64,000 nt of DNA from Erythrobacter sp. AP23. GTDB lineage: Bacteria > Pseudomonadota > Alphaproteobacteria > Sphingomonadales > Sphingomonadaceae. Location of the stretch: the NCBI RefSeq assembly GCF_001542855.1, contig NZ_LNBY01000015.1, forward strand, positions 310,001 to 374,000. Reading direction: 5' to 3'. Under the pieces are notes generated by a model that ran no database searches, was not told where the DNA came from, and saw only the letters and a program-made list of their open reading frames with translations. Positions 16,172-26,137 of this stretch are shown in pieces; position 1 is the first letter of the stretch; the number at the start of each line of letters is the position of its first letter. Made by a program: the position numbers and the translations under genes.

Positions 16172-16834
16172 TCAATCCTGGCCATCCGACAAGCCGAGGG
16201 CGGCGAAATCCTGCGGTAGCGGGGCCCGGGCGGCAATCGGCGGTTTGCCCTCGCGCGGAACGGTTATCGCTGCGGCATGCAGCATGGTGCGTGGTGCACC
16301 CTTGCCGTTGCCGTAGACCGGGTCGCCCAGCAGCGGGTGGCCCAGCCCCGCCTGGCAATGCACGCGGATCTGGTGCGTGCGGCCGGTCTCGGGCCGGAAC
16401 TCGAGCAACGCGCGACCGTCCTTCTCCGCCAGCATCCGCCAATGGGTGACCGACGGCTTGCCCTTCTTCGCCGCGATCATCCGCCAGCCCTTCTCGGCGC
16501 TGCTGATCTTGGACAGCGACAGTTCGATCCTCCCCTCGGTAGCGCCGGGTACGCCGGCAAGCACACCGAGATAGCGCTTCTCGACCACCCGATCCTCGAA
16601 GCTCTTGGCAAACCGTTTGAGCGCCTTGGGATTGCGCGCCAGCAGCAGGCAGCCGCTGGTATCGGTGTCGATCCGGTGGACGGGCACGGGGGCGCGCTGG
16701 AAACCCAGTTTCAGCTCTTCGAAATGATCCTCGAGACATGGGCCGCCTCGGCGCGGACGTTCGATCGGCAGGCCCGCGGGCTTGTCGATCACCAGCGCCT
16801 CGCCGTCTTCGAACAGGAGCGGGATGTGCGTCAT
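16172..16834 (-). CDS. RluA-family RNA pseudouridine synthase
   Basis: 220 residues. The catalytic aspartate lies in HRIDTDTSGCLLLARN, with the further RluA blocks KRYLGVLAG, GRTHQIRVH and GHPLLGDPVYG. No S4 domain is present, so it belongs to the short RluA-like group; the RNA target is not predictable. Its start overlaps the end of the pabB-pabC fusion by 4 bases and its stop abuts arfB, giving a three-gene leftward operon. Confidence 0.9.
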   Translation of the reverse strand: MTHIPLLFEDGEALVIDKPAGLPIERPRRGGPCLEDHFEELKLGFQRAPVPVHRIDTDTSGCLLLARNPKALKRFAKSFEDRVVEKRYLGVLAGVPGATEGRIELSLSKISSAEKGWRMIAAKKGKPSVTHWRMLAEKDGRALLEFRPETGRTHQIRVHCQAGLGHPLLGDPVYGNGKGAPRTMLHAAAITVPREGKPPIAARAPLPQDFAALGLSDGQD

Positions 16835-18642
16835 GTCTTGAGCGTCGCTTTCATTTCCAGCCGGAGCGCGTTGCCGAGCAGGAAACCCTCCGCGAGATCT
16901 TCGATCCTCAGCTCGGCTTCCCTCGCCCTGCCCTCGTCCAGCAGGGTCTGGCGATAGACACCGGGCAGCAGGCCGAGGCTGGCGGGAGGGGTCAGGAGCA
17001 CGCCGTCCTCGCCCTTCACGAAGATATTGGTCACACAGCCTTCGGTCAGCAGCCCGTCCTCGCGCACGAACAACGCCTCCTGCGCGCCGTGCTGTCGGAC
17101 GATGCGCTGCGCATCTTCATAGAAGCCGCGATCAGAACTCTTGTGCCTTAGGCGCCAGTCCCCCGGATCCACCGGCAGCGGCAGCACGATGCAACTGGCC
17201 GGCTGGGGCCAGGCCTCGGGCATGTCCTGCGCCTCGAGCGCTATCGACCCCGCACGCGATGCGAGCAAGCGCACCCGGCTCGGTTTCTCGAGCACGAAAC
17301 ACAGCGCGTGAAGCTGGTTGCGCGCCTCGTGACGGTCGAAGGCGAAGCCCAGTTCGGCCGCGCTCCTCTTGATACGCAGCAAGTGGCTTTCGATATACGG
17401 GATCCCCGTTTCGGGCGTAAACCGCATCGTTTCGATCAGGTCGAACTGCGCTGCGCGCTGATCCGGCGCGGACGTGCGCGCAAAGGCGCCCTTGAGAATC
17501 GCTTCGCGCCATTCGGTGCGCGGCTCGCTATCGGCGACGATGGCACCTCCTACGCCGAGCACCGCTTTGCCGCGGGCATTCTCGATTTCGGTCAGCCGCA
17601 GCGTCCGGATCGCCACGTTGAAGGCGGCATCCCCGTCCGCCCCGATGCGCCCGATCGCGCCGCAATAGGGGCCTCGCGGATCGCGCTCGACATCGCCGAT
17701 CAGTTCCATCGCGCGGATCTTGGGCGCGCCGGTGATCGAACCGCAGGGAAACAGCGCCCGAACGAGATCGATGGCGCCCTCGTCCTTCTCCAGCCGGGCG
17801 CGAACGACGCTCACCATCTGGTGGATGGTCGGATAGCTCTCGATCGCGAAGGGATCGTCCACCCGAACGCTGCCCGCCTCCGCCACGCGCGACAGATCGT
17901 TGCGCATGAGGTCGACGATCATCAGGTTCTCCGCCCTGTCCTTGACCGATCGGGCCAGCTCCTCGGCGAAGGCGCGATCCGCCGCGTCGTCATGACCGCG
18001 CGGACGCGTGCCCTTCATCGGCTTGGCCTTGGCCTCGCGCGCCTTGAGCGACACGAACAGTTCGGGGCTGAGGCTGAGCAGCCAGTGCGAGCCGTCGAAC
18101 ACCAGCCCGCCATAGCCCGCCTGCGCCGCCGGGCGCAGCGCGGCATAGAGTCCCAGCGGATCCCCGGTGAAGCCGCCTGCCAGCGGGAAGGTGAGGTTTG
18201 CCTGGTAGATATCGCCTGCGCGGATCGCCTCCTGCAGCGTGGCGAAGGCCTGCTCGTAACCGCCGGGCGAGAGCTGAGGATCGAGCGGGCCGACGCTGCC
18301 GCTGCCCTGGGCATGCGCTTCCAGCCAGCCGGGCACTTCTTCGGCCGCGATGCGCGTCGGGGCATCGAACAGGCCGAGCCACACCAGCGGCCCCGCCGCG
18401 CCGCTGCGCGCATCGGCCAGCGGGCGCAGCTTTTCTTCCAGAGCGAGTCCCGCCTCGTAACCGATGTAACCCGCCAGCTCGCCGCCCGCCCGGCGTGCGT
18501 CCTCCGCGGCGGAGAGCACCGCGTCGACCTCGTCGGCACGGCGGGCGATGAAAACCTCGCGCGGATTTTCGAACAGCAGCGCATCGGCCGCACCGCTTTC
18601 GCGCGCATCGTCGAGCAGGACAAAGGGATGCCGTTCCGCCAT
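16831..18642 (-). CDS. pabBC: aminodeoxychorismate synthase component I / aminodeoxychorismate lyase fusion
   Basis: 603 residues in two parts. Residues 1 to about 385 are Pab[19 protein letters not shown] with the lysine diagnostic of ADC synthase, [23 protein letters not shown]. From about residue 395 to the end is a class IV PLP fold like Pab[33 protein letters not shown]. The fusion makes p-aminobenzoate from chorismate for folate synthesis; the glutamine amidotransferase subunit PabA is not in the window. It overlaps the rluA-family gene by 4 bases. Confidence 0.92.
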   Translation of the reverse strand: MAERHPFVLLDDARESGAADALLFENPREVFIARRADEVDAVLSAAEDARRAGGELAGYIGYEAGLALEEKLRPLADARSGAAGPLVWLGLFDAPTRIAAEEVPGWLEAHAQGSGSVGPLDPQLSPGGYEQAFATLQEAIRAGDIYQANLTFPLAGGFTGDPLGLYAALRPAAQAGYGGLVFDGSHWLLSLSPELFVSLKAREAKAKPMKGTRPRGHDDAADRAFAEELARSVKDRAENLMIVDLMRNDLSRVAEAGSVRVDDPFAIESYPTIHQMVSVVRARLEKDEGAIDLVRALFPCGSITGAPKIRAMELIGDVERDPRGPYCGAIGRIGADGDAAFNVAIRTLRLTEIENARGKAVLGVGGAIVADSEPRTEWREAILKGAFARTSAPDQRAAQFDLIETMRFTPETGIPYIESHLLRIKRSAAELGFAFDRHEARNQLHALCFVLEKPSRVRLLASRAGSIALEAQDMPEAWPQPASCIVLPLPVDPGDWRLRHKSSDRGFYEDAQRIVRQHGAQEALFVREDGLLTEGCVTNIFVKGEDGVLLTPPASLGLLPGVYRQTLLDEGRAREAELRIEDLAEGFLLGNALRLEMKATLKT

Positions 18643-18752
18643 CGGTGCCAGCCTTTACCGCTTGGCGAGCGCCTGTCGAGGGATTGCTTGACCGCGCCCA
18701 CAAGGCTGCGCCAAACGGCCGGGACCTGGGATTGGCGGGAGCAGTCACCTTT

Positions 18753-20279
18753 ATGAGCGAAATATTCCTCGGGCTGGGCGCCAATGACCAGCGCCAGCAC
18801 CTGCGGCTCGACCAGGCCAATCGGCATGGCCTGATCGCAGGTGCGACGGGCACCGGCAAGACGGTGACCCTGCAAGGGCTGGCCGAGAGCTTTTCCGCGC
18901 GCGGTGTCCCGGTCTTCGTCGCCGATGTGAAGGGCGACCTCGCCGGAATTTCGATGGCCGGATCTCCGCAGTTCAAGCATGCCGACAAGCTGGAAGGCCG
19001 AGCGCAGGAACTGGGCATGGAGGACTATGCCTATGCCGACAATGCTGCGGTGTTCTGGGATCTCTATGGCGAAAAGGGCTTCCCCATCCGCACGACGATC
19101 TCGGAAATGGGGCCCTTGCTGCTGGCGCGGCTGCTCGATCTCAACGATACGCAGGAAGGCGTGCTCAATATCGTCTTCCGCCATGCGGACGAGAACGGCC
19201 TGCTGCTGCTCGACCTCGGCGATCTGCAGGCGATGCTCGCCCATGCCTACGACAATGCCAAGGCGTTGTCGGGCACTTATGGCAATGTCTCGAAGCAGAG
19301 CGTCGGCGCGATCCAGCGCCAGCTTCTGAGCTTCGAAAGCCAGGGCGCGAATATGTTCTTCGGCGAGCCCGCGCTGGAAATCGACGATTTCCTCAAGCTG
19401 GACGAGCAGGGGCGCGGGGTTATCAACGTGCTCGCCGCCGACAGGCTGATGCGCAGCCCCAAGCTCTACGCCACCTTCCTCCTGTGGCTGCTTGCCGAAC
19501 TGTTCGAGAGCCTGCCTGAGGTCGGCGATCCGGGAAAGCCCAAGCTGGTGTTCTTCTTCGACGAGGCGCATCTGCTGTTCGACGACGCGCCCGAGGCGCT
19601 GGAGGACAAGGTCGAGCAGGTGGTGCGGCTGATCCGCTCGAAAGGCGTCGGGGTCTATTTCGTGACCCAGAACCCAGTCGACATCCCGGAAAAGATCGCC
19701 GGGCAACTGGGCAATCGCGTACAGCACGCGCTGCGCGCCTTCACCCCGCGCGACAAGCGCGCGATCAAGGCGGCAGCGGAGACGTTCCGCATCAATCCAG
19801 ATCTCGACGTCGAACAGGCGATTACCGAACTGAAGGTGGGCGAGGCGCTGGTCTCGACGCTCGACGATGACGGTGCTCCGACCGTGGTGCAGCGCACGCT
19901 GATTAAGCCGCCGCACTCGCGTCTCGGACCGGTGACCGAAAAGGAGCGCAAGATCGTCAATTCGGTTAGCGAGCTTGATGGCAAGTATGACGAGGCGGTC
20001 GACCGCGAGAGCGCGGAGGAAGTGCTCGCCGCCAAGGCCGCCGATGCGGCGGAAACCGCGAAAGAGGTCGAGGAGAAGGGCGAAGCCGAGGTGCGCAAGC
20101 GCTCTCGCAAGCACACCTCGATGTGGACAAAGGCGGGCAAGGCTGCTGCCAAGGCGGCGGCCGGTTCGCTGACCTCGATCGCGGTGGCAACGGTCATGGG
20201 CAAGAAATCGCGCGCCGACCCGCTGCGCACCGGCGCGACTGCTTTCGTGCGCAACATCATTGGCGGGCTGATGCGCTAG
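18753..20279 (+). CDS. HerA-like ATPase, DUF853 (YjgR) family
   Basis: 508 residues from MSEIFLGLG; the frame is open upstream but without homology. Walker [12 protein letters not shown] near residue 32, KGDLAGI, and Walker [12 protein letters not shown] near 265 mark a FtsK/HerA superfamily ATPase. The C-terminus is a Lys/Arg- and Ala-rich tail (about 430-508). These proteins are thought to be DNA-associated ATPases; their role is not established. The stop codon shares CTAG with the stop of the converging histidine kinase gene. Confidence 0.88.
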   Translation: MSEIFLGLGANDQRQHLRLDQANRHGLIAGATGTGKTVTLQGLAESFSARGVPVFVADVKGDLAGISMAGSPQFKHADKLEGRAQELGMEDYAYADNAAVFWDLYGEKGFPIRTTISEMGPLLLARLLDLNDTQEGVLNIVFRHADENGLLLLDLGDLQAMLAHAYDNAKALSGTYGNVSKQSVGAIQRQLLSFESQGANMFFGEPALEIDDFLKLDEQGRGVINVLAADRLMRSPKLYATFLLWLLAELFESLPEVGDPGKPKLVFFFDEAHLLFDDAPEALEDKVEQVVRLIRSKGVGVYFVTQNPVDIPEKIAGQLGNRVQHALRAFTPRDKRAIKAAAETFRINPDLDVEQAITELKVGEALVSTLDDDGAPTVVQRTLIKPPHSRLGPVTEKERKIVNSVSELDGKYDEAVDRESAEEVLAAKAADAAETAKEVEEKGEAEVRKRSRKHTSMWTKAGKAAAKAAAGSLTSIAVATVMGKKSRADPLRTGATAFVRNIIGGLMR

Positions 20280-21688
20280 GCGGGCAGCCGCAGTTCTGCC
20301 CGCAGTCCCCCCTCGGGTCGGTTGGCGAGGACCAGCGTGCCGCCATGCTGTTCGGCCACCGCACGCGCCAGCGTGAGGCCGAGGCCTGCGCCGCCCGTCT
20401 CGCGGTTGCGGCTCGCTTCTCCGCGGGTGAAAGGCTCGAGCATTTCGGCGATCCGCGCTTCGGGAATGCCGGGCCCCTCGTCCTCTACGCGGAGCACCGC
20501 CATACCATCCTCGCGCAGCACCGAAACCTGCGCATTGCCGCCATAGCGCAGTGCATTGGTAACCAGATTGCGCAAGCCCCGCTTGAGCCAGGTCAGGTGC
20601 ACCGGCGCGGCGATCCGGCCGGCGACTTCGAGGGTCACCGGCCTGCCCATATCCTCGAATTCCTCGACCACCGATGCAGCGAGCGCGCCGAGTTCGGTCA
20701 TCTCGGGCGGTGTGTCGCTGCGCCCGATTCGCGCGAGCGAGAGGATCTCGTCGAGCGTCCGGGTGATGTCCTCGATGGTCGCGGCCATCTTGTCGCGCGC
20801 GGCAGCATCCTCGACACTCTCGATGCGCACCCGCAGCGCGGCGAGTGGGGTCTTGAGATCGTGCCCGATCGCGCCGAGCATGACGTCCTTCTCATCGAGC
20901 ATCGAGCCGATCCGCGCCTGCATCGCATTATGCGCCTCGATCAACCGCCGGACATCGTCCGGTCCGCTCGCCGCCAGCGGCTCTTCGGGCGCGCCTGCGC
21001 TACCGAAGCGGCGGGTCCGGTCGGCCAGCGCATGGAGCGGGCGGGTGATCCGGCGCAGGACGAAATAGAGCAGGCCGACCAGCACGAGAAACAACAGCAG
21101 CGTCTGCAGCACCAGCGTACGCACGATCGCGCGGTCGGGGGGCGGCACGGCGAGACGCGCGACCTGCCAGCTTTCGCTGCCCTCGCGCCGCAGCCCGACG
21201 ACGAGCAGTTCATGCGGCGCCTCGCGCAGCCGCTGCGCCCATCGTGGGGCGACCTCGCCGAGCTGGCGGAGCAGTGGATCGGCCGCGAGCGCACGATCGA
21301 CGGCGACGATTTCCGCCACCTCGACGCCCTGGCGCTCCAGCTGCGCGGCAATGGCATCCTCGCGCTTCGGGTCGCGCGCTTCGCCGGACAGCAGCGGGCT
21401 GGCGCTGGCTTGCGAATAGCGAATGCGGCGCGGCAGTCGCAGGAAGGGCTGTTCGCCGATTTGCGGGCGGGCGAGGCGCGGGCGACCTCCGCGCCGGGGC
21501 CGGTCTTCACGCAAATCGCGCCGCTGCCCCATCAGCAGCTGGAAGCTGGCCATGCTGGTCAGCGCAAATTCGCGCCGCTCGGTCGCCGCGCGGTAGAGCA
21601 TGGTCGCCGAAATCGCCTGCGCGATCAGCAGCGCGGCGGCCAGCGCCAGCATGACCTGGCCCAAAAGGCTGTGTGGCAACAGGCGCAT
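20276..21688 (-). CDS. two-component sensor histidine kinase
   Basis: 470 residues. A transmembrane helix at about 8-30, a periplasmic domain to about 155, a second helix at about 158-180, HAMP, the H-box [13 protein letters not shown], the N-box [13 protein letters not shown], and ATP lid blocks GPGIPEA and [10 protein letters not shown] are visible. The periplasmic start is strikingly Arg-rich ([18 protein letters not shown]). It follows the response regulator with ATGA overlap, and an EF-hand protein gene leads the operon, so a calcium or polyanion signal is a reasonable guess. Confidence 0.92.
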   Translation of the reverse strand: MRLLPHSLLGQVMLALAAALLIAQAISATMLYRAATERREFALTSMASFQLLMGQRRDLREDRPRRGGRPRLARPQIGEQPFLRLPRRIRYSQASASPLLSGEARDPKREDAIAAQLERQGVEVAEIVAVDRALAADPLLRQLGEVAPRWAQRLREAPHELLVVGLRREGSESWQVARLAVPPPDRAIVRTLVLQTLLLFLVLVGLLYFVLRRITRPLHALADRTRRFGSAGAPEEPLAASGPDDVRRLIEAHNAMQARIGSMLDEKDVMLGAIGHDLKTPLAALRVRIESVEDAAARDKMAATIEDITRTLDEILSLARIGRSDTPPEMTELGALAASVVEEFEDMGRPVTLEVAGRIAAPVHLTWLKRGLRNLVTNALRYGGNAQVSVLREDGMAVLRVEDEGPGIPEARIAEMLEPFTRGEASRNRETGGAGLGLTLARAVAEQHGGTLVLANRPEGGLRAELRLPA

Positions 21689-22428
21689 CAAGCTTCGTCG
21701 CCGGGGCGCTGGAGCCGCGCGACGTCGGCACCGAAACGGTAGCCCCCGCCGCGCACGGTCTGGATGAAATGCGGATTGCGGCTGTCCGCCTCGATCTTGC
21801 GGCGCAAGCGGCTGACCTGGTTGTCGACCGCGCGGTCGAACAGTTGCGCCTCGCGCCCCTGGACCATGTCGAGCAGGCGGTCGCGGTCGAGCACCTGGCG
21901 CGGATGGTCGCAAAAGGCGCGCAGCATGCGAAATTCGGCGGTCGAGAGCGGGACGAGCGTGCCCTCGGGATCGGTCAGGCGACGCTTGAGCGGATCGAGG
22001 TGCCAGCCTTCGAAGCCGTAGACCAGTTCCTCGGACGGTGCGGGTGCGGGGCGTTCGGCGCGGCGCAAGACCGAGCGGATGCGGGCGACCAGCTCGCGCG
22101 GTTCGAACGGCTTTGTGACATAATCGTCGGCGCCGATTTCGAGCCCGACGATCCGGTCCATCGCCTCGCCCCTGGCGGTGAGGAGGATGGTGGGAAGTCT
22201 GCGGGATTCGACGAGGTGACGGCAGAGTGAAAGCCCGTCCTCGCCCGGCATCATGATGTCGAGCAGGACGATATCCGGCGATTGCTCCCCAAGCAGACTG
22301 CGTGCGGCAGCCGCGCTTTCCGCCTCGCGCACGGCAAACCCCTGACGGATGAGATATTCCGCCAGGGGTTCGCGCAGGCTGCGTTCGTCATCGACGAGCA
22401 GGATGGTGGTGGGCGCGGGATCGGTCAT
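21688..22428 (-). CDS. OmpR-family response regulator
   Basis: 246 residues. The receiver domain (1-120) has LLVDDE, the phospho-acceptor aspartate in IVLLDIMMPGEDG, and KPFEPRELVARI. The winged-helix DNA-binding domain (about 140-235) ends with DNQVSRLRRKIE and TVRGGGYRF. It is activated by the kinase encoded next and probably binds tandem direct repeats; a set of 10-bp phased repeats at 23276-23303, before the EF-hand gene of the same operon, is a candidate target. Confidence 0.94.
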   Translation of the reverse strand: MTDPAPTTILLVDDERSLREPLAEYLIRQGFAVREAESAAAARSLLGEQSPDIVLLDIMMPGEDGLSLCRHLVESRRLPTILLTARGEAMDRIVGLEIGADDYVTKPFEPRELVARIRSVLRRAERPAPAPSEELVYGFEGWHLDPLKRRLTDPEGTLVPLSTAEFRMLRAFCDHPRQVLDRDRLLDMVQGREAQLFDRAVDNQVSRLRRKIEADSRNPHFIQTVRGGGYRFGADVARLQRPGDEA

Positions 22429-22478
22429 GCTCTGTCCTTGCCCGCGCCTACCGCCGGGATGCGCGCGCGATCAAGCGC

Positions 22479-23144
22479 TTACTGGCCGCGCCGCTCGCTG
22501 CGCTTGGCCCGCCATTCGGCGCGCATCGCCTGGCGCGCGGCGGTCCGCTCGGCCTGGGTGATCGCGCCGTCGCCATCGGCGTCGACACGGGCGAAGCGGG
22601 CTTCGACCGCAGTGTCGAATTCGCTGCGGGTCACGGTGCGATCGCCATCGCTATCGGCCATGCGCAGCATGCGTCGCGGACCCTGGCCACCGCGCATGCC
22701 GCGGCGTTCACCGCGCGCCTCGCGCATCGCGGCCAGTTCGTCCTGCGAAAGACCGCCCGAATTGTCGGTATCGAACCGGGCAAAGCGCTCGTCCATGCGT
22801 GCGGCCCGGCGCTCGGCGCGTTGTGCCCGGCGCTGTTCGCGGCGTTCCATTCGCGATTCGCGCATGGCTCGCATTTCGTCCTGCGACAATTCGCCGTCAC
22901 CATTGCTGTCGGCCCTCGCGAACATCTCCTGCTGCATGGCTGCGCGATCCTCGGCATCAAGCACGCCGTCGCCATTGGCGTCCATCCGTTCGAAAGCCTG
23001 CGCGCCATGCGCGCGCGCTTCGCTCAGCGTCACCACGCCGTCGCCATCGGCGTCCGGCTTGGTCCAGCGATCCTGATTGGCGAGCGCGGCCGTGCCGGTC
23101 AGCGCCAGCGTGGCGGCGGAAAGCGTGAGAAAAGTCTTGGTCAT
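22479..23144 (-). CDS. exported EF-hand calcium-binding protein
   Basis: 221 residues with a signal peptide (MTKTFLTLSAATLALTGTAALAN). Six EF-hand-type loops are visible: DADGDGVVTLSE, DANGDGVLDAED, DSNGDGELSQDE, DTDNSGGLSQDE, DSDGDRTVTRSE and DADGDGAITQAE. The fourth lacks the usual Asp/Asn/Gly spacing and is probably weaker. Between loops three and four runs a very Arg-rich helix. It is periplasmic. It stands first in an operon with a response regulator and histidine kinase (50-base gap), so it may be both the regulated output and part of the sensing. Confidence 0.9.
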   Translation of the reverse strand: MTKTFLTLSAATLALTGTAALANQDRWTKPDADGDGVVTLSEARAHGAQAFERMDANGDGVLDAEDRAAMQQEMFARADSNGDGELSQDEMRAMRESRMERREQRRAQRAERRAARMDERFARFDTDNSGGLSQDELAAMREARGERRGMRGGQGPRRMLRMADSDGDRTVTRSEFDTAVEARFARVDADGDGAITQAERTAARQAMRAEWRAKRSERRGQ

Positions 23145-23275
23145 CGCATATCTCCAAAGGTCTGGAGAGCTGCGACGGACCAGGGGGGTCTGAGAGGGAT
23201 CGTGTAAAGCCCGCCGCAGCTCGTGTCCCTGTTCTAGGGTTGCAATGTCGCAGCAATATCCCGAACCCGGCCTGA

Positions 23276-23303
23276 ATTGTAACGCATTGTACCGCATTAG
23301 CGG
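23276..23303. promoter_or_regulatory. candidate response-regulator operator: 10-bp phased direct repeats
   Basis: On the plus strand ATTGTAACGC is followed directly by ATTGTACCGC and then a partial third unit ATTAGCG, an exact 10-base period. OmpR-type regulators bind such tandem head-to-tail repeats. The site lies about 130 bases upstream of the EF-hand gene. Read on the minus strand, TTACAA is 18 bases from a TATTGC (23255-23250), so the repeat would overlap the -35 position of a promoter. This suggests autoregulation of the EF-hand/two-component operon. Confidence 0.45.
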
Positions 23304-23324
23304 GTCCGTTCACCGGGGCGAAAG

Positions 23325-23723
23325 TCAGCGGGGGCGGTGCTGCGTTCCCTCGCCCGCAGTGATGAAAATCGCGCTCGCCTCGTCCTCGACGTCGGCGATA
23401 TGCCATACGCCCGGCGGGTTGATCGCATATTCGCCCGCTGTCAGCGTCACCGACTCACGGCGACCTCCGGGAAACTCCTGCGTCAGGACCATTTCGCCAG
23501 CTATGCAGATCACCACCTCGTCGCCCAGCGGGTGCATTTCCCAGCTCGGCCAGCCTTCGGTGAAGGTGTGCTGGCTGACCAGCCGGCCCTCGCGCCCGTC
23601 GGCACCGTGCCGCTGGCCATAAGCCTCGTACCATTCCATCCCGTCGAAGGGCGGCTGGGGGACCGCCGTCGCGCCGAGCCCCAGATGGATGAAGCTGTCG
23701 GCGAGACGGCGTGGCCCGGTCAT
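23325..23723 (-). CDS. cupin-fold protein
   Basis: 132 residues. A single cupin barrel is suggested by HPLGDEVVICIAGEM and the downstream PPGVWHIADVE, which supply the His/Glu metal-ligand positions of cupin motifs 1 and 2. It may bind a metal and a small ligand; no reaction can be assigned. The gene begins 1 base after the stop of the glyoxalase-fold gene, so both are one transcript. Confidence 0.8.
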   Translation of the reverse strand: MTGPRRLADSFIHLGLGATAVPQPPFDGMEWYEAYGQRHGADGREGRLVSQHTFTEGWPSWEMHPLGDEVVICIAGEMVLTQEFPGGRRESVTLTAGEYAINPPGVWHIADVEDEASAIFITAGEGTQHRPR

Positions 23724-23724
23724 G

Positions 23725-24120
23725 TCAGCCCACCTTGTCCATGAGGAAGGCGTTCAGCTTGTTGCCGTCCGGATCGCGGAAATAGGCAGCGTAGAACACC
23801 ATGCCGTTCTCGTCGGGCTCGCCGCGCGGGCCGGGCTCGCCCTCGCAGCTGCCGCCATTGGCGAGCGCGATGTCGTAAAGCCGCTTGACCTGGTCGCGGT
23901 CCTTAGCCTGCAGTGCGACCATGGTGCCATTGCCGGTGCTCGCCTCCTTGCCGTCGAACGGCTTGGTCGCGGCGATCCCGGCACCGCCGCCCGGATCGCC
24001 CCAGGCGATGAAGCTGTCGAACTCCATCATCCGCCCGACGCCCATTTCGGCGGCGATGGGGTCGTAGAACTTGGCGGCGCGCTCGAGGTCGTTGGTCCCG
24101 AGGGTGACGTATCCGATCAT
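23725..24120 (-). CDS. VOC (glyoxalase/bleomycin resistance) superfamily protein
   Basis: 131 residues. MIGYVTLGTNDLERAAKFYD at the start and YFRDPDGNKLNAFL at the end are the paired beta-alpha-beta-beta-beta signatures of the VOC fold; the usual His of the first strand is replaced (YVTLG), while the terminal-region Asn/Lys pattern is normal. Function unknown, possibly detoxification. AAGGAG precedes the start, and a promoter-like pair lies at 24170-24198. Confidence 0.88.
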   Translation of the reverse strand: MIGYVTLGTNDLERAAKFYDPIAAEMGVGRMMEFDSFIAWGDPGGGAGIAATKPFDGKEASTGNGTMVALQAKDRDQVKRLYDIALANGGSCEGEPGPRGEPDENGMVFYAAYFRDPDGNKLNAFLMDKVG

Positions 24121-24169
24121 GGTGATGCTCCTTGTTTCAGCGACTCGCGACCGCTAGCGATTCGTGAGA

Positions 24170-24198
24170 ACAATACGGGAACAAAGGCATTCCTACAA
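24170..24198 (-). promoter_or_regulatory. predicted promoter of the VOC-cupin pair
   Basis: On the minus strand TTGTAG (24198-24193) and TATTGT (24175-24170) are 17 bases apart, about 50 bases before the VOC gene start. The -35 overlaps the stop codon of the aminopeptidase gene upstream. Confidence 0.4.
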
Positions 24199-25995
24199 GG
24201 GTGCGCATTCCGCTTTCAGCCATTCGAAGTCCTCACCCGCGAGCTGCGGCGAGAGGGTGTTCCAGACCTTGGCGTGATACTCGTTCCACCAGTCGATTTC
24301 GGCCGGGGTGAGCAGGTCCTTGTCGACCAGACGCCGGTCGAGAGGCACGAAGGTCAGCGTTTCGAAGCCGAGATAGTCGCCCTCGCTCTCGATACCGGCC
24401 GGCACCACCAGCACGAGATTCTCGATCCGGATGCCATAGGCGCCCGCCTTGTAATAGCCGGGCTCGTTCGACAGGATCATGCCTTCGCGCAGCGGCGTTT
24501 CGGTGCCGGGGAATGCGCCGCCGGGCTTGGAGATGCGCTGCGGACCCTCGTGGACCGAGAGATAGCTGCCCACGCCGTGGCCGGTGCCATGGCCGTAATC
24601 GACCCCGCCATTCCACAGATGCATCCGTGCGAGCGCATCGAGCGCGCCGCCGCTGGTGCGGTCGGGGAATTTCTGCATGTCGAGCTGGATGTGGCCCTTG
24701 AGCACGCGCGTGTTGCGCTCGATCATTTCCGCCGTGGGTTCGCCCGGGCCGACCCAGACGGTGCGCGTGATGTCGGTGGTGCCGTCGAGATACTGGCCGC
24801 CCGAATCGCACAGGTAGATCGAGGAGGGCGGGATCGGGATATTGCTGTCCTCGTCCACCTTGTAATGCGGCAGCGCGGCATGCGGACCGGCGGCGCTGAT
24901 CGTGTCGAAGCTCGCGTCCTTCAGCACGCCGCCCACCTCGCGGAATTCGCGCAGCTTGGCCGCCGCGGTCAGCTCGTCGATTTCGCCCGAAGGCGCATGG
25001 ATCGAGATCCAGCGCAGGAATCGCGACACCGCCGCCCCGTCGCGGGCCTGCGCGTCGCGGTGGCCCTGCTGTTCGGCAGGGTTCTTGATCGCCTTGGGCA
25101 GGACGGTGGGGTCGTCTGCGCGAACCACAGTCGCACCGCCCGCCTTAAGGGCGTGAAAGATACCCGCGACCGCATGGTTAGGATCGACCGCGACGGTCTT
25201 GCCTTGCAGCGCTTCGAGCGCGGGCACGAATTCATCCCGGGGTCGTACGGTCACCGCATTGCCGAGATGCTTGGTCAGTTCGGGAGTGACCTTGTCGGGC
25301 GCGATGAACAGCTCCGCCGTGCCGTCGGCATGCGCAAGGACATAGGACAGCGCGACGGGCGTATTGTCGACGTCCTTCCCGCGAATGTTGAGCAGCCAGG
25401 CGACCGAATCGAGCGCGCTGATGACGGTCGCGTCATAGCCTTCGGCCTTGAGCCAGTCGGCGACTTCGGCGCGCTTGTCGGCGCTCGAGCGGCCGGCGTG
25501 CTCCGCGCCATGCGGGACTGCGGCGGCGAGCGAGGCTTGCGGGCGGTCGTCCCAGATCGCATCGATCGGATTGCCCGCGACCGGGACCAGCTCGATGCCC
25601 TTCTTGGCGAACAGCTCGTGCGCCTCCTCGGCCCAACCGATGCCGTGGAGCCACGCATCGTAGCCGATCTTCGCACCCTCGGGCGCGTGCTCTGCAATCC
25701 ACTTCGCAGGTGAAGTGGCGGGCACGTCCTCGTAATCGTAAAGCGTGCCGTCGACCTGCTCGCGCACCTGCACGGTATAGCGGCCGTCGGTGAACATCGC
25801 CGCCTTGTCCCTGAGCACTGCGGCGCTGCCCGCGCTGCCGCCGAAGCCGGTCAGCCATTGGAGGCGCTGCGCATAGGCGCCGACATACTCGCTCATATGC
25901 TCGTCGGAGATCGGGATCACGAAGCCGTCGAGCCCTCGCTTGGCGAGTTCGCGGCGCAATCCGTCGAGGCGGGCTTCGTAGGTCTGCATCAGCAT
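24193..25995 (-). CDS. aminopeptidase P family (Xaa-Pro aminopeptidase)
   Basis: 600 residues, the long three-domain form. Two creatinase-like N-terminal domains (GFVIPISDEHMSEY near residue 20; LDSVAWLLNIRG near 200) are followed by the pita-bread domain with the dinuclear metal ligands: LCDSGGQYLDGTTDITR (two Asp), GHGTGHGVG (His), ILSNEPGYY and the C-terminal ENL. It removes N-terminal residues before proline in the cytoplasm. The ATG at 25995 follows AGGATTCC; an in-frame upstream extension has no homology. It diverges from oligopeptidase B. Confidence 0.94.
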   Translation of the reverse strand: MLMQTYEARLDGLRRELAKRGLDGFVIPISDEHMSEYVGAYAQRLQWLTGFGGSAGSAAVLRDKAAMFTDGRYTVQVREQVDGTLYDYEDVPATSPAKWIAEHAPEGAKIGYDAWLHGIGWAEEAHELFAKKGIELVPVAGNPIDAIWDDRPQASLAAAVPHGAEHAGRSSADKRAEVADWLKAEGYDATVISALDSVAWLLNIRGKDVDNTPVALSYVLAHADGTAELFIAPDKVTPELTKHLGNAVTVRPRDEFVPALEALQGKTVAVDPNHAVAGIFHALKAGGATVVRADDPTVLPKAIKNPAEQQGHRDAQARDGAAVSRFLRWISIHAPSGEIDELTAAAKLREFREVGGVLKDASFDTISAAGPHAALPHYKVDEDSNIPIPPSSIYLCDSGGQYLDGTTDITRTVWVGPGEPTAEMIERNTRVLKGHIQLDMQKFPDRTSGGALDALARMHLWNGGVDYGHGTGHGVGSYLSVHEGPQRISKPGGAFPGTETPLREGMILSNEPGYYKAGAYGIRIENLVLVVPAGIESEGDYLGFETLTFVPLDRRLVDKDLLTPAEIDWWNEYHAKVWNTLSPQLAGEDFEWLKAECAPL

Positions 25996-26137
25996 GGGAG
26001 GAATCCTTTCATCGAGGCCGGTTGCGCTTTGCGCGACTCGGCGCTTGCGGGCCATGGCATGGCCGCATAATCACTCCCCATTCATAGTCATCCGCGGCGC
26101 CGCTTTCCAGTTTTGCGCCGCTTGGGGAGGACCGATC

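Noticed and set aside
17308-18756. 482-residue frame on the plus strand
   Set aside because: Entirely antisense to the pabB-pabC fusion, which has full family motifs.
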